From contig CAAFPB010000577.1 of assembly GCA_900764725.1 (NCBI GenBank), positions 1 to 23,049 of the forward strand: 23,049 bases of DNA. Reading direction: 5' to 3'. The stretch's first letter is position 1, and each line of letters begins with the position of its first letter. This DNA is from an uncultured Catenibacterium sp. Its GTDB lineage: Bacteria; Bacillota_I; Bacilli_A; Erysipelotrichales; Coprobacillaceae. Both the position numbers and the translations under genes were made by a program. Of the stretch, positions 7,283 through 12,905 are shown piece after piece. The notes below the pieces were generated by a model. The model ran no database searches. It was not told the origin of the DNA and was given only the letters and a program-made list of their open reading frames with translations.

Positions 7283-7324
7283 ACCTCTATCGCTCATTAT
7301 AGTGAAAAGAGGTCTAAAACGCAA
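7283..7324 (-). promoter_or_regulatory. Promoter of the RpiR gene with flanking inverted repeat
   Basis: On the minus strand TTGCGT (7319-7324), 17 bases, then a perfect TATAAT (7296-7301). Six-base arms ACCTCT (7283-7288) and AGAGGT (7308-7313) flank the -10. One arm overlaps the ribosome-binding site and the other is in the spacer, so any function would be as a DNA operator, for example for autoregulation. The promoter is well supported; the operator is speculative because GAGGT is also simply the ribosome-binding site. Confidence 0.75.
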
Positions 7325-7352
7325 AGAAAACAGCTTTTACACTGTTTTCTTT
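7316..7352 (-). terminator. Probable terminator of the extended helical-protein gene
   Basis: An 11-bp stem AAAGAAAACAG/CTGTTTTCTTT (7323-7333 with 7342-7352) with an 8-base loop overlaps the TAA stop at 7337-7339. On the minus strand the 3' arm is U-rich and is followed by GCGUUUUAG, so the U-tract is interrupted. It overlaps the -35 of the RpiR promoter, leaving almost no space between the two transcription units. Confidence 0.6.
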
Positions 7353-7861
7353 AAATCTTCTATCTTTTGTTTAAATTGTTTAAGTCGTCTTTGTTCTTCT
7401 TGATAGTTAGAATAAAGATGATCGACTTCATCCATATAATATTGATTCTTCTCTTTAGAGAAGTAATGTCCCATGCTGTTTTTAGCACGTTCTGTAAGTT
7501 CTTTTTTTATTGCTTCTAGATTTTCCATATGACCCATTAATTGATTTTTCTTTTGATCATATGTTTCTTCTAGTTCTTCTACATTTATAAGTATATCGTT
7601 ATTCTTATCAATATCTTTTAAATGTTTCTGATCATGGAAATAACGATTGAATGAATCTTTAGCTCTACCTATGGCCTTCTTATAAAGGTCATCTTTGTCA
7701 TCACACTTCAACTGTGTGGACAATATATGCAATGATATATTATTGTGATCGGAGGTGGGAGCAAGATTTACTGAAGGTTTTGGACGCTTTTTGCTGACTT
7801 GTCGAGGGTCAGTGGAATTTGTATAAGAAGCTTGCTGAAGGCTTTTTATTGTTGTTTTCAT
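7337..7861 (-). CDS. Unrecognised charged helical protein, N-terminally extended paralogue
   Basis: 174 residues, function unknown. Residues 1-58 are polar, low-complexity and probably disordered (KKRPKPS at 24-30). From about 60 onward it aligns with the two smaller proteins encoded just upstream: RAKDSFNRYF (66-75), QLMGHMENLEAIKKEL (107-122) and NYQEEQRRLKQFKQKIEDLKK (152-172). It shows an internal repeat: RAKDSFNRYF at 66 and RAKNSMGHYF at 125, each followed by a charged helical stretch. There is no signal peptide or membrane segment, so it is probably cytoplasmic with coiled-coil character. The ATG at 7861 follows AAGGAGG by 11 bases. It has its own promoter (7895-7923) and a hairpin at its stop, so it is transcribed alone. 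Confidence 0.8.
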   Translation of the reverse strand: MKTTIKSLQQASYTNSTDPRQVSKKRPKPSVNLAPTSDHNNISLHILSTQLKCDDKDDLYKKAIGRAKDSFNRYFHDQKHLKDIDKNNDILINVEELEETYDQKKNQLMGHMENLEAIKKELTERAKNSMGHYFSKEKNQYYMDEVDHLYSNYQEEQRRLKQFKQKIEDLKKTV

Positions 7862-7894
7862 ACTAGAGACTCCCTCCTTTCCGATTACAGTTGT

Positions 7895-7923
7895 ATCATA
7901 ATCAAGAAAATACTTGATGACAA
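7895..7923 (-). promoter_or_regulatory. Sigma-A promoter with palindromic operator in the spacer
   Basis: On the minus strand TTGTCA (7918-7923), 17 bases, then TATGAT (7895-7900), about 35 bases before the gene at 7861. The spacer is filled by a perfect inverted repeat, ATCAAG (7901-7906), six bases, CTTGAT (7913-7918). A protein bound there would cover both hexamers and repress the gene. The promoter match is strong; operator function is inferred from symmetry and placement. Confidence 0.75.
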
Positions 7924-7965
7924 CACTATTTTTTCAATTGTAAATAACGTATACAAATGAATTCC

Positions 7966-7995
7966 CTTACAATGTGAAATTGTGTGAATGAAATT
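7966..7995 (-). promoter_or_regulatory. Upstream element shared by both helical-protein promoters, copy 1
   Basis: Read on the minus strand this is AAAT-N3-ATTCACACAATTTCA followed by a TGTAAG end. It contains ACAAT-N5-ATTGT (7969-7983). The same pattern occurs at 8844-8874 ahead of the other promoter of the family, and the TGTAAG edge is 65 bp from the TATGAT in both cases. It is a candidate binding site for a common regulator. Confidence 0.45.
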
Positions 7996-7997
7996 TA

Positions 7998-8036
7998 AGT
8001 AAAAAAATAATACCAGAATTTTAAACTGGTATTATT
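7998..8036 (-). terminator. Rho-independent terminator of the two-gene helical-protein operon
   Basis: An 11-bp stem (8006-8016 with 8026-8036; core ATACCAG/CTGGTAT), a 9-base loop and a following run of seven U on the minus strand. The TAA stop of the gene at 8032 lies inside the stem. It cleanly separates the bicistron from the extended paralogue downstream. Confidence 0.85.
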
Positions 8037-8376
8037 TCTTAAGTGCAGCTAACTTTTTCTTTAAATCAGCAATTCTCTTATTTTCTTCTTCATAATCAGC
8101 TAGCATCTGATTAACAGAAGTCTTTGCATATTCTACAGCATCTTCACTAAATGTCTTATTCAATTTATCTGTTGCAGTATCTTCGATTTCTTTCTTTAAT
8201 GCATTAAGGTTTTCTACATGACCATCTAACTGAGCTTTCTTTTTCTCAATGATCTTTTCAATCTCTTCAGCATTACAGATTACATCTTGTTCATGATCTG
8301 CTGGAAATACTGGTGCATCCTTAAAATAACGATCATAAGACTCTTTTGCTTTTTCAATAATTTTATTAGTATTCAT
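8032..8376 (-). CDS. Unrecognised charged helical protein, short paralogue B
   Basis: 114 residues from the ATG at 8376, which has GGAGG eight bases upstream. An ATG five codons earlier is part of the ribosome-binding site region and overlaps the previous stop, so it is rejected. The sequence is almost all predicted helix and rich in Lys, Glu and Asp. AKESYDRYFKDAP is at residues 10-22, QLDGHVENLNALKKEIED at 49-66 and VNQMLADYEEENKRI at 88-102. It closely resembles the gene immediately upstream (8391-8741), and more distantly the C-terminal two thirds of the one at 7337. No signal peptide, membrane segment or catalytic motif is visible. It is second gene of a bicistron. Confidence 0.85.
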   Translation of the reverse strand: MNTNKIIEKAKESYDRYFKDAPVFPADHEQDVICNAEEIEKIIEKKKAQLDGHVENLNALKKEIEDTATDKLNKTFSEDAVEYAKTSVNQMLADYEEENKRIADLKKKLAALKK

Positions 8377-8390
8377 AATTGTGTCCTCCA

Positions 8391-8741
8391 TTATTTCTTG
8401 ATTTCATCGATTTTCTTTTCTAGATTATTAATTCTTTTTCTTTCTTCTTCATAATCAGCAAGCATCTGGTTAACTGCTGCCTTAGTATATTCTTCTTTAT
8501 CCTTAGGGAATGTGTTATTAAGAACCATTGCAGATTCACCTTCAAGTTCTTTCTTAAGTGTATTTAAGTTATTAACATGACCTTCAAGCTGATTTACTTT
8601 CTTAGCGATGATTTCTTTCATCTTATCTTTATCAAAGATAACATCCTGTCCATGGTTTTCTGGTAATGCGGGTGCATCCTTAAAATAACGATCATATGAT
8701 TCCTTTGCCTGATCTAAAATATTTTTAACATCTATATTCAT
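8391..8741 (-). CDS. Unrecognised charged helical protein, short paralogue A
   Basis: 116 residues, beginning at an ATG with GGAGG eight bases upstream. AKESYDRYFKDAP (12-24), QLEGHVNNLNTLKKELE (51-67) and VNQMLADYEEERKRINNLEKKI (90-111) define the family shared with its two neighbours. After the first motif comes a Pro/His/Asp-containing turn, then two helical stretches that probably pair as a coiled coil. It is first gene of a bicistron, preceded by a promoter at 8773-8801 and sitting after the alpha-operon terminator. Codon and base usage look like the neighbours, so recent transfer is not evident. Function unknown. Confidence 0.85.
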   Translation of the reverse strand: MNIDVKNILDQAKESYDRYFKDAPALPENHGQDVIFDKDKMKEIIAKKVNQLEGHVNNLNTLKKELEGESAMVLNNTFPKDKEEYTKAAVNQMLADYEEERKRINNLEKKIDEIKK

Positions 8742-8772
8742 AATTGCTTCCTCCTCTTTTCTTTACGAGTTC

Positions 8773-8801
8773 ATCATAGTCTTAATATTATTCATAAGCA
8801 A
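8773..8801 (-). promoter_or_regulatory. Promoter of the two-gene helical-protein operon
   Basis: On the minus strand TTGCTT (8796-8801), 17 bases, TATGAT (8773-8778), about 30 bases before the start at 8741. The -10 is identical to that of the sister promoter at 7895. The -35 is poorer; a second possible start, TTGTCA at 8829-8834 with TTTAAA 18 bases on, is less convincing. Confidence 0.6.
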
Positions 8802-8843
8802 TGATTTAAAGACGAGTTTAAACCTAGTTGACAAAGAGAAGCA

Positions 8844-8874
8844 CTTACATTTTCTGAAATTGTGAATATCATTT
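8844..8874 (-). promoter_or_regulatory. Upstream element shared by both helical-protein promoters, copy 2
   Basis: On the minus strand AAATGATATTCACAATTTCA then GAAAATGTAAG. It parallels the copy at 7966-7995, with the same edge lying 65 bp from the TATGAT. This copy alone also resembles a CodY box (AATTTTCWGAAAATT) with three mismatches; the other copy does not, so I do not assign it to CodY. Confidence 0.45.
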
Positions 8875-8882
8875 ACAAATAG

Positions 8883-8920
8883 AGGAAAAATAAAAACCCC
8901 TATGAAATCATAGGGGTTTT
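8883..8920 (-). terminator. Strong terminator ending the S10-spc-alpha superoperon
   Basis: A 12-bp stem (8893-8904 with 8909-8920; CCCCTATG/CATAGGGG core) with a four-base loop and a U-rich tail on the minus strand begins four bases after the rplQ stop. It is the most stable hairpin seen and closes the ribosomal-protein transcript. Confidence 0.92.
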
Positions 8921-8924
8921 GTGA

Positions 8925-9287
8925 TTAGAATAATCCGATGATTGCCATTGGGGCATTGTCACCTTTACGGTTATAAGTTTTGATAACTCTAGTATAACCA
9001 CCGTTCTTACCTTTGAACTTAGGTGCAACATCATCAAATAGAACCTGTACAGCTGTCTTTCCAGTTGCTGGATCTACTACATTCTGAAGAATAGCAGCAG
9101 CCTGTCTTCTTGCATGAAGATCTCCTCTAATACCAAGAGTGATTAATTTATCAACGACTTTACGTACTTCTTTAGCACGAGTAGCAGTTGTTTCAATCTT
9201 ACCATGCATGATGACATCAGTAGCTAAGTTACGTAACATAGCTTTTCTATGACTAGATACACGGCCTAATTTTCTATTGTTTGCCAT
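8925..9287 (-). CDS. rplQ: 50S ribosomal protein L17 (bL17)
   Basis: 120 residues. [18 protein letters not shown] at the N-terminus and the central [14 protein letters not shown] are characteristic. L17 binds 23S rRNA near the exit-tunnel side of the 50S. It follows rpoA by 21 bases with AAGGAG in the gap and is the last gene of the alpha operon, directly before the 8893-8920 terminator. Length and order are normal. Confidence 0.97.
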   Translation of the reverse strand: MANNRKLGRVSSHRKAMLRNLATDVIMHGKIETTATRAKEVRKVVDKLITLGIRGDLHARRQAAAILQNVVDPATGKTAVQVLFDDVAPKFKGKNGGYTRVIKTYNRKGDNAPMAIIGLF

Positions 9288-9308
9288 TAGTGTACTCCTT
9301 CCACAAAC

Positions 9309-10253
9309 TTAGTCCATTGGTTTAAAACCAAGACCTAATTCATTTAATTTTTCTTTAACTTCTTTTAAAGACTTCTTACCAAGGTTACGAACCTTAATCA
9401 TATCATCTTCAGTCTTAGAAGCTAATTCTTGAACAGTCTGAATTCCTGCTCTCTTTAAGCAGTTGTATGAACGTACAGAAAGGTCAAGTTCTTCAATAGT
9501 CATATCAAGAACCTTGTTACCTGTATCTTGCTGTACTTCACTCATAACGTCCATATTCATTGCCTGATCAGTTAATTCAACGAACATATTTAAATGTTCA
9601 ACTAATACTTTAGCTGCAATTGCAAGAACTTCATGAGGTTTAATTGAACCATCAGTTGTAATCTCCATAGTTAACTGGTCATATTTTGCTGACTGACCAA
9701 CACGAGTTGGTTCAACTAAATATGCTACATTAACAACAGGAGAGAAGATAGAATCAGTAGGAATTACGTCAACACTGTTAACGAACTTCTTATTCTGATC
9801 TGCACTCATGTAACCTCTGTCTTTATGAGCATACATTTCCATATAGAAATGCTGACCTTCAGCAACATGAGCAATTACTAAATCATTAGAAATCATCTTA
9901 ACTTCAGAAGGACATTGAATGTCTGCACCAGTTACAGTAGCTGGACCAGTTACATCAATAACCATAGTTACATCTTCATCTGAATCTAATTCAAATACTA
10001 ATTTCTTAATATTTAATATGATAGCTGTAACGTCTTCTAAGACACCATCAACTGCTGAGAATTCATGAATAGCGCCATTGATTTTTACTGCAAATACTGC
10101 AGCACCTGGCATAGATGATAGTAATACTCTTCTTAAAGAGTTACCTAAAGTAGTACCAAAACCTCTTTCTAAAGGTTCGATGACAAACTTACCATAGTTT
10201 TCATCTTCATTATATGTCTCAACATTGAAATTTGCTTTTTCAAACTTTTGCAT
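9309..10253 (-). CDS. rpoA: DNA-directed RNA polymerase alpha subunit
   Basis: 314 residues, both domains complete. The N-terminal assembly domain (about 1-230) has FVIEPLERGFGTTLGNSLRRVLLSS, the dimerisation and beta-binding region. The C-terminal domain (about 250-314) has the EELDLSVRSYNCLKRAGI and VRNLGKKSLKEVKEKL helices that contact UP elements and activators. The 53-base gap from rpsK is one of the larger gaps in the run, is AT-rich and ends in GGAGG before the ATG. Confidence 0.98.
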   Translation of the reverse strand: MQKFEKANFNVETYNEDENYGKFVIEPLERGFGTTLGNSLRRVLLSSMPGAAVFAVKINGAIHEFSAVDGVLEDVTAIILNIKKLVFELDSDEDVTMVIDVTGPATVTGADIQCPSEVKMISNDLVIAHVAEGQHFYMEMYAHKDRGYMSADQNKKFVNSVDVIPTDSIFSPVVNVAYLVEPTRVGQSAKYDQLTMEITTDGSIKPHEVLAIAAKVLVEHLNMFVELTDQAMNMDVMSEVQQDTGNKVLDMTIEELDLSVRSYNCLKRAGIQTVQELASKTEDDMIKVRNLGKKSLKEVKEKLNELGLGFKPMD

Positions 10254-10306
10254 TGTTTCCCTCCTCTTTGAGATATTTATTTTATATAAAAGTAATATAA
10301 ATCAAA

Positions 10307-10696
10307 TTATCCACGAGGACGTTTTGGTGGACGACATCCGTTATGTGGGATTGGAGTAACGTCAGTGATTGCAGTTACTTCTAAACCAGCAGCTGAAAGA
10401 GCTCTAACAGCAGCTTCACGTCCTGGACCAGGACCTTTTACACATACTTCAACAGATTTCATACCATGATCCATAGATGCCTTTGCAGCAGCTTCAGCAG
10501 CCATCTGAGCAGCATATGGAGTAGATTTTCTTGAACCCTTGAATCCAAGAGCACCAGCGCTTGACCAGCTAATAACGTTACCGTGTTCATCGGCAACTGT
10601 TACGATTGTATTGTTGAATGTTGAATGAACATGAGCAATACCTTTTGCTATATTCTTCTTTACACGTTTTTTACCACGTACAACTTGTTTTGCCAT
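10307..10696 (-). CDS. rpsK: 30S ribosomal protein S11 (uS11)
   Basis: 129 residues with [22 protein letters not shown], a [14 protein letters not shown] block and the C-terminus [12 protein letters not shown], all characteristic of S11 in the platform of the small subunit. It follows rpsM by 15 bases with AGGAGG between. Standard length. Confidence 0.98.
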   Translation of the reverse strand: MAKQVVRGKKRVKKNIAKGIAHVHSTFNNTIVTVADEHGNVISWSSAGALGFKGSRKSTPYAAQMAAEAAAKASMDHGMKSVEVCVKGPGPGREAAVRALSAAGLEVTAITDVTPIPHNGCRPPKRPRG

Positions 10697-10711
10697 TGAT
10701 TCTGCCTCCTA

Positions 10712-11077
10712 CTACTTCTTCTTTCCAGCGATTGGAGTAGCTTTACCTTTACGCGTTCTAGCGTTAGTCTTAGTTCTCTGTCCACGTACTGGAAGTCCTC
10801 TACGATGGCGAAGCCCTCTGTAGCAACCAATTTCCATTAATCTCTTAATGTTTAACTGAGTTTCTCTACGAAGGTCACCTTCAGTTTTAATATGTTCAAC
10901 TTCTTTACGAATTTTTGTTTCTTCTTCTTCTGTAAGATCCTTTACTCTAACATCTTCAGAAACGCCAGCAGCTGCTAAGATTTTCTTAGCTGTTGTTGGA
11001 CCAATACCATAGATATAAGTTAAAGAAACTACCACACGCTTATCGCGTGGGATATCAATACCAGCTATACGAGCCAT
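10712..11077 (-). CDS. rpsM: 30S ribosomal protein S13 (uS13)
   Basis: 121 residues. [25 protein letters not shown] starts the protein, and [26 protein letters not shown] ends its conserved part. S13 sits in the 30S head and touches the P-site tRNA and the 50S through an intersubunit bridge. It follows rpmJ by 25 bases, with GGAGG before the ATG. Confidence 0.98.
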   Translation of the reverse strand: MARIAGIDIPRDKRVVVSLTYIYGIGPTTAKKILAAAGVSEDVRVKDLTEEEETKIRKEVEHIKTEGDLRRETQLNIKRLMEIGCYRGLRHRRGLPVRGQRTKTNARTRKGKATPIAGKKK

Positions 11078-11102
11078 TGTCTATTGTTCCTCCTAAAAAT
11101 AA

Positions 11103-11216
11103 TTAACCTTGTCTCTGTTTATGCTTTGGGTTTTCACAGATTACCATTACTCTACCCTTACGCTTGATAACTCTGCACTTATCGCAGATTGGTTTTACAG
11201 ATGGTCTTACTTTCAT
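11103..11216 (-). CDS. rpmJ: 50S ribosomal protein L36 (bL36), zinc form
   Basis: 37 residues read directly from the sequence: [20 protein letters not shown], then [17 protein letters not shown] and a TAA stop. Cys11, Cys14, Cys27 and His32 form the zinc ribbon, so this is the zinc-binding version. A GGAGGCAGACACAAG stretch provides the ribosome-binding site. It lies between infA and rpsM, its standard place. It is very short and easily missed by gene callers. Confidence 0.95.
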   Translation of the reverse strand: MKVRPSVKPICDKCRVIKRKGRVMVICENPKHKQRQG

Positions 11217-11242
11217 CTTGTGTCTGCCTCCTTTGGGAAGAT

Positions 11243-11467
11243 CTATTTGTGTCTAAATGTGATTCGCCCACGTGTTAAATCATATGGAGAAATTTCTACT
11301 GTTACTTTGTCCCCTGGTAAAATGCGAATGTAATTCATACGGATTTTACCAGAAACGTGAGCTAAAATAACTACTCCATTATCCAGCTGGACTTTAAACA
11401 TTGCGTTTGGTAATGTTTCTACGACCGTTGCCTGGACTTCAATTACGTCATCTTTCTTCTTTGCCAA
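11243..11467 (-). CDS. infA: Translation initiation factor IF-1, non-ATG start
   Basis: 74 residues with the S1/OB-fold signature [36 protein letters not shown] and [13 protein letters not shown]. The natural MAKK start corresponds to a TTG at 11467. Immediately before it in frame is ATT, and an in-frame TGA lies two codons further upstream, so no ATG can be used. AAGGAG stands ten bases before the TTG and seven before the ATT. The first 20 bases lie inside the end of map, implying coupling. IF-1 occupies the 30S A site during initiation. The gene for a KOW-domain protein often found between map and infA in Bacillota is absent. Confidence 0.96.
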   Translation of the reverse strand: MAKKKDDVIEVQATVVETLPNAMFKVQLDNGVVILAHVSGKIRMNYIRILPGDKVTVEISPYDLTRGRITFRHK

Positions 11468-12230
11468 AATCGATCAACTCCTTATGTACCTTTGTCATGA
11501 TTTCATAGCCATCTTCAGTGATAGCCACAGTATGTTCGTAATGAGCAGCTAATGAATGGTCTGCAGTCTTTACTGTCCAATTATCATTCATTACTTTAAC
11601 CTCGGCTTTGCCTAAGTGCGCCATAGGTTCTACTGCAATACACATACCTTTTCTTAATTTTGGTCCTCTGCCTGGTTCACCCCAGTTAGGAATGCTAGGA
11701 TCTTCATGAACCTCTGTGCCAATGCCATGTCCTGTATAGTCTCTAGGCGTTGAGCAGCCATGACTTTCAAGGTAAGTCTGAACAGCATGTGAAATATCAG
11801 AAACTCTATTACCTGGTTTAACTTGTTCTAAACCAGCATAAAGCGACTGTTCACATACTTCCATAAGATGTTTTGCTTGTGGTGATACATTGCCAATCGC
11901 AAATGTCCACGCAGAGTCACCATGATATCCTTTCCAGCATGCACCTACATCTACAGAAATAATATCTCCATCTTTAAGTACATAACCATTAGGAATGCCA
12001 TGAACGACAACATCATTTACAGACGTGCAAACAGCACCAGGAAAATTATAAAGATTTAAGAAAGATGGTGTACAACCATTCTTTCTTATAATCTTTTCAC
12101 AGAAATCAGATACCTGTTCTGTTGTTAAACCCGGTTTAAGCCATTTAGCGAGTTCCTGATGAACTAAACCTACAACATGACCAGCATGTCTCATTAGGTC
12201 AATTTCACGTTCATCCTTAATTGTAATCAT
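11448..12230 (-). CDS. map: Methionine aminopeptidase, type I
   Basis: 260 residues. Dinuclear metal ligands are all in place: Asp94, Asp105 (within [15 protein letters not shown]), His168 in TGHGIG, Glu201 in VEPM and Glu232 before HTVAI; the substrate-contacting VVHGIP histidine is residue 77. It removes N-terminal methionine co-translationally. Its ATG overlaps the adk stop by one base (TAATG) with GGAGG seven bases upstream, and its own end overlaps infA by 20 bases. Confidence 0.97.
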   Translation of the reverse strand: MITIKDEREIDLMRHAGHVVGLVHQELAKWLKPGLTTEQVSDFCEKIIRKNGCTPSFLNLYNFPGAVCTSVNDVVVHGIPNGYVLKDGDIISVDVGACWKGYHGDSAWTFAIGNVSPQAKHLMEVCEQSLYAGLEQVKPGNRVSDISHAVQTYLESHGCSTPRDYTGHGIGTEVHEDPSIPNWGEPGRGPKLRKGMCIAVEPMAHLGKAEVKVMNDNWTVKTADHSLAAHYEHTVAITEDGYEIMTKVHKELIDFGKEER

Positions 12231-12883
12231 TATTTGGCCTCCAGATTTTTCTTGATATCCTCATAAACTGCATCCATAGACTGGTCGCCATTAACGTTAG
12301 TTAATTCGCCCTTCATTGTATAATAGTCAATAAGTGGTCTAGTCTGCTTTTCATAAGTATCAAGTCTAACCTGTACAGCTTCTTCGCTCTCATCAGGACG
12401 CTGATAGAGTTCTCCACCACACTTGTCGCATACGCCTTCAGTTTTTGGTGGATTGAAAACGACATGATAAGTGGTTCCACAATCCTTACAAGTTCTACGA
12501 CCTGAAAGTCTCTTGATTAACTTTTCAGATGGCACATCAATATTGATGACAGCATCAATATTAAAGCCAAATTCTTTCGCGATACTTTCTAGTTCTCTAG
12601 CCTGAATGATAGTTCTTGGGAAACCATCAAGAATAAAACCGTTCTTAAAAGAATCAATATTTTCCTTTAAGAATTCCCTTACCATTTCAACTGTATATTC
12701 ATCTGGAACAAGATGCCCAAACTGAATAAAATAACTAGCAATTACCCCGAACTTTGTTCTTTCCTTTAAAGCTTTTCTAAAAAGGTCACCAGTTGAGATC
12801 TGGTACAAGCCGTACTCCTCCACTAATTTTTTAGCCTGAGTTCCTTTGCCTGCCCCAGGAGGGCCCATAAGAATAATATTCAA
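12230..12883 (-). CDS. adk: Adenylate kinase, zinc-lid form, TTG start
   Basis: 217 residues. P-loop GPPGAGKGT (7-15), the DGFPRT motif (86-91) and a lid with four cysteines (132, 135, 152, 155), so a zinc-binding long-lid enzyme as in many Bacillota. It interconverts 2 ADP with ATP and AMP. The start codon is TTG at 12883, with GGAGG eight bases upstream; the next ATG is residue 6, too close to the P-loop to be the real start. It follows secY by 22 bases. Confidence 0.96.
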   Translation of the reverse strand: MNIILMGPPGAGKGTQAKKLVEEYGLYQISTGDLFRKALKERTKFGVIASYFIQFGHLVPDEYTVEMVREFLKENIDSFKNGFILDGFPRTIIQARELESIAKEFGFNIDAVINIDVPSEKLIKRLSGRRTCKDCGTTYHVVFNPPKTEGVCDKCGGELYQRPDESEEAVQVRLDTYEKQTRPLIDYYTMKGELTNVNGDQSMDAVYEDIKKNLEAK

Positions 12884-12905
12884 ATTCTATTCCTCCTTCT
12901 AATTG

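Noticed and set aside
8391..8741. WXG100/ESX-type or LXG-toxin partner identity for the small helical proteins
   Set aside because: Size and helical character fit, but there is no W-x-G motif, no LXG toxin and no secretion gene nearby.
8844..8860. CodY box upstream of the two-gene helical-protein promoter
   Set aside because: Twelve of fifteen positions match, but the equivalent element at the sister promoter matches poorly, and no other CodY evidence is available here.
10254..10306. Internal promoter between rpsK and rpoA
   Set aside because: TTGATT and TAAAAT can be found, but only 15 bases apart in a generally AT-rich gap, so the match is not better than chance.
11448..11467. Missing KOW-domain gene between map and infA as a sign of a deletion
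   Set aside because: map and infA overlap cleanly and both are intact; many lineages lack that gene, so nothing is broken here.
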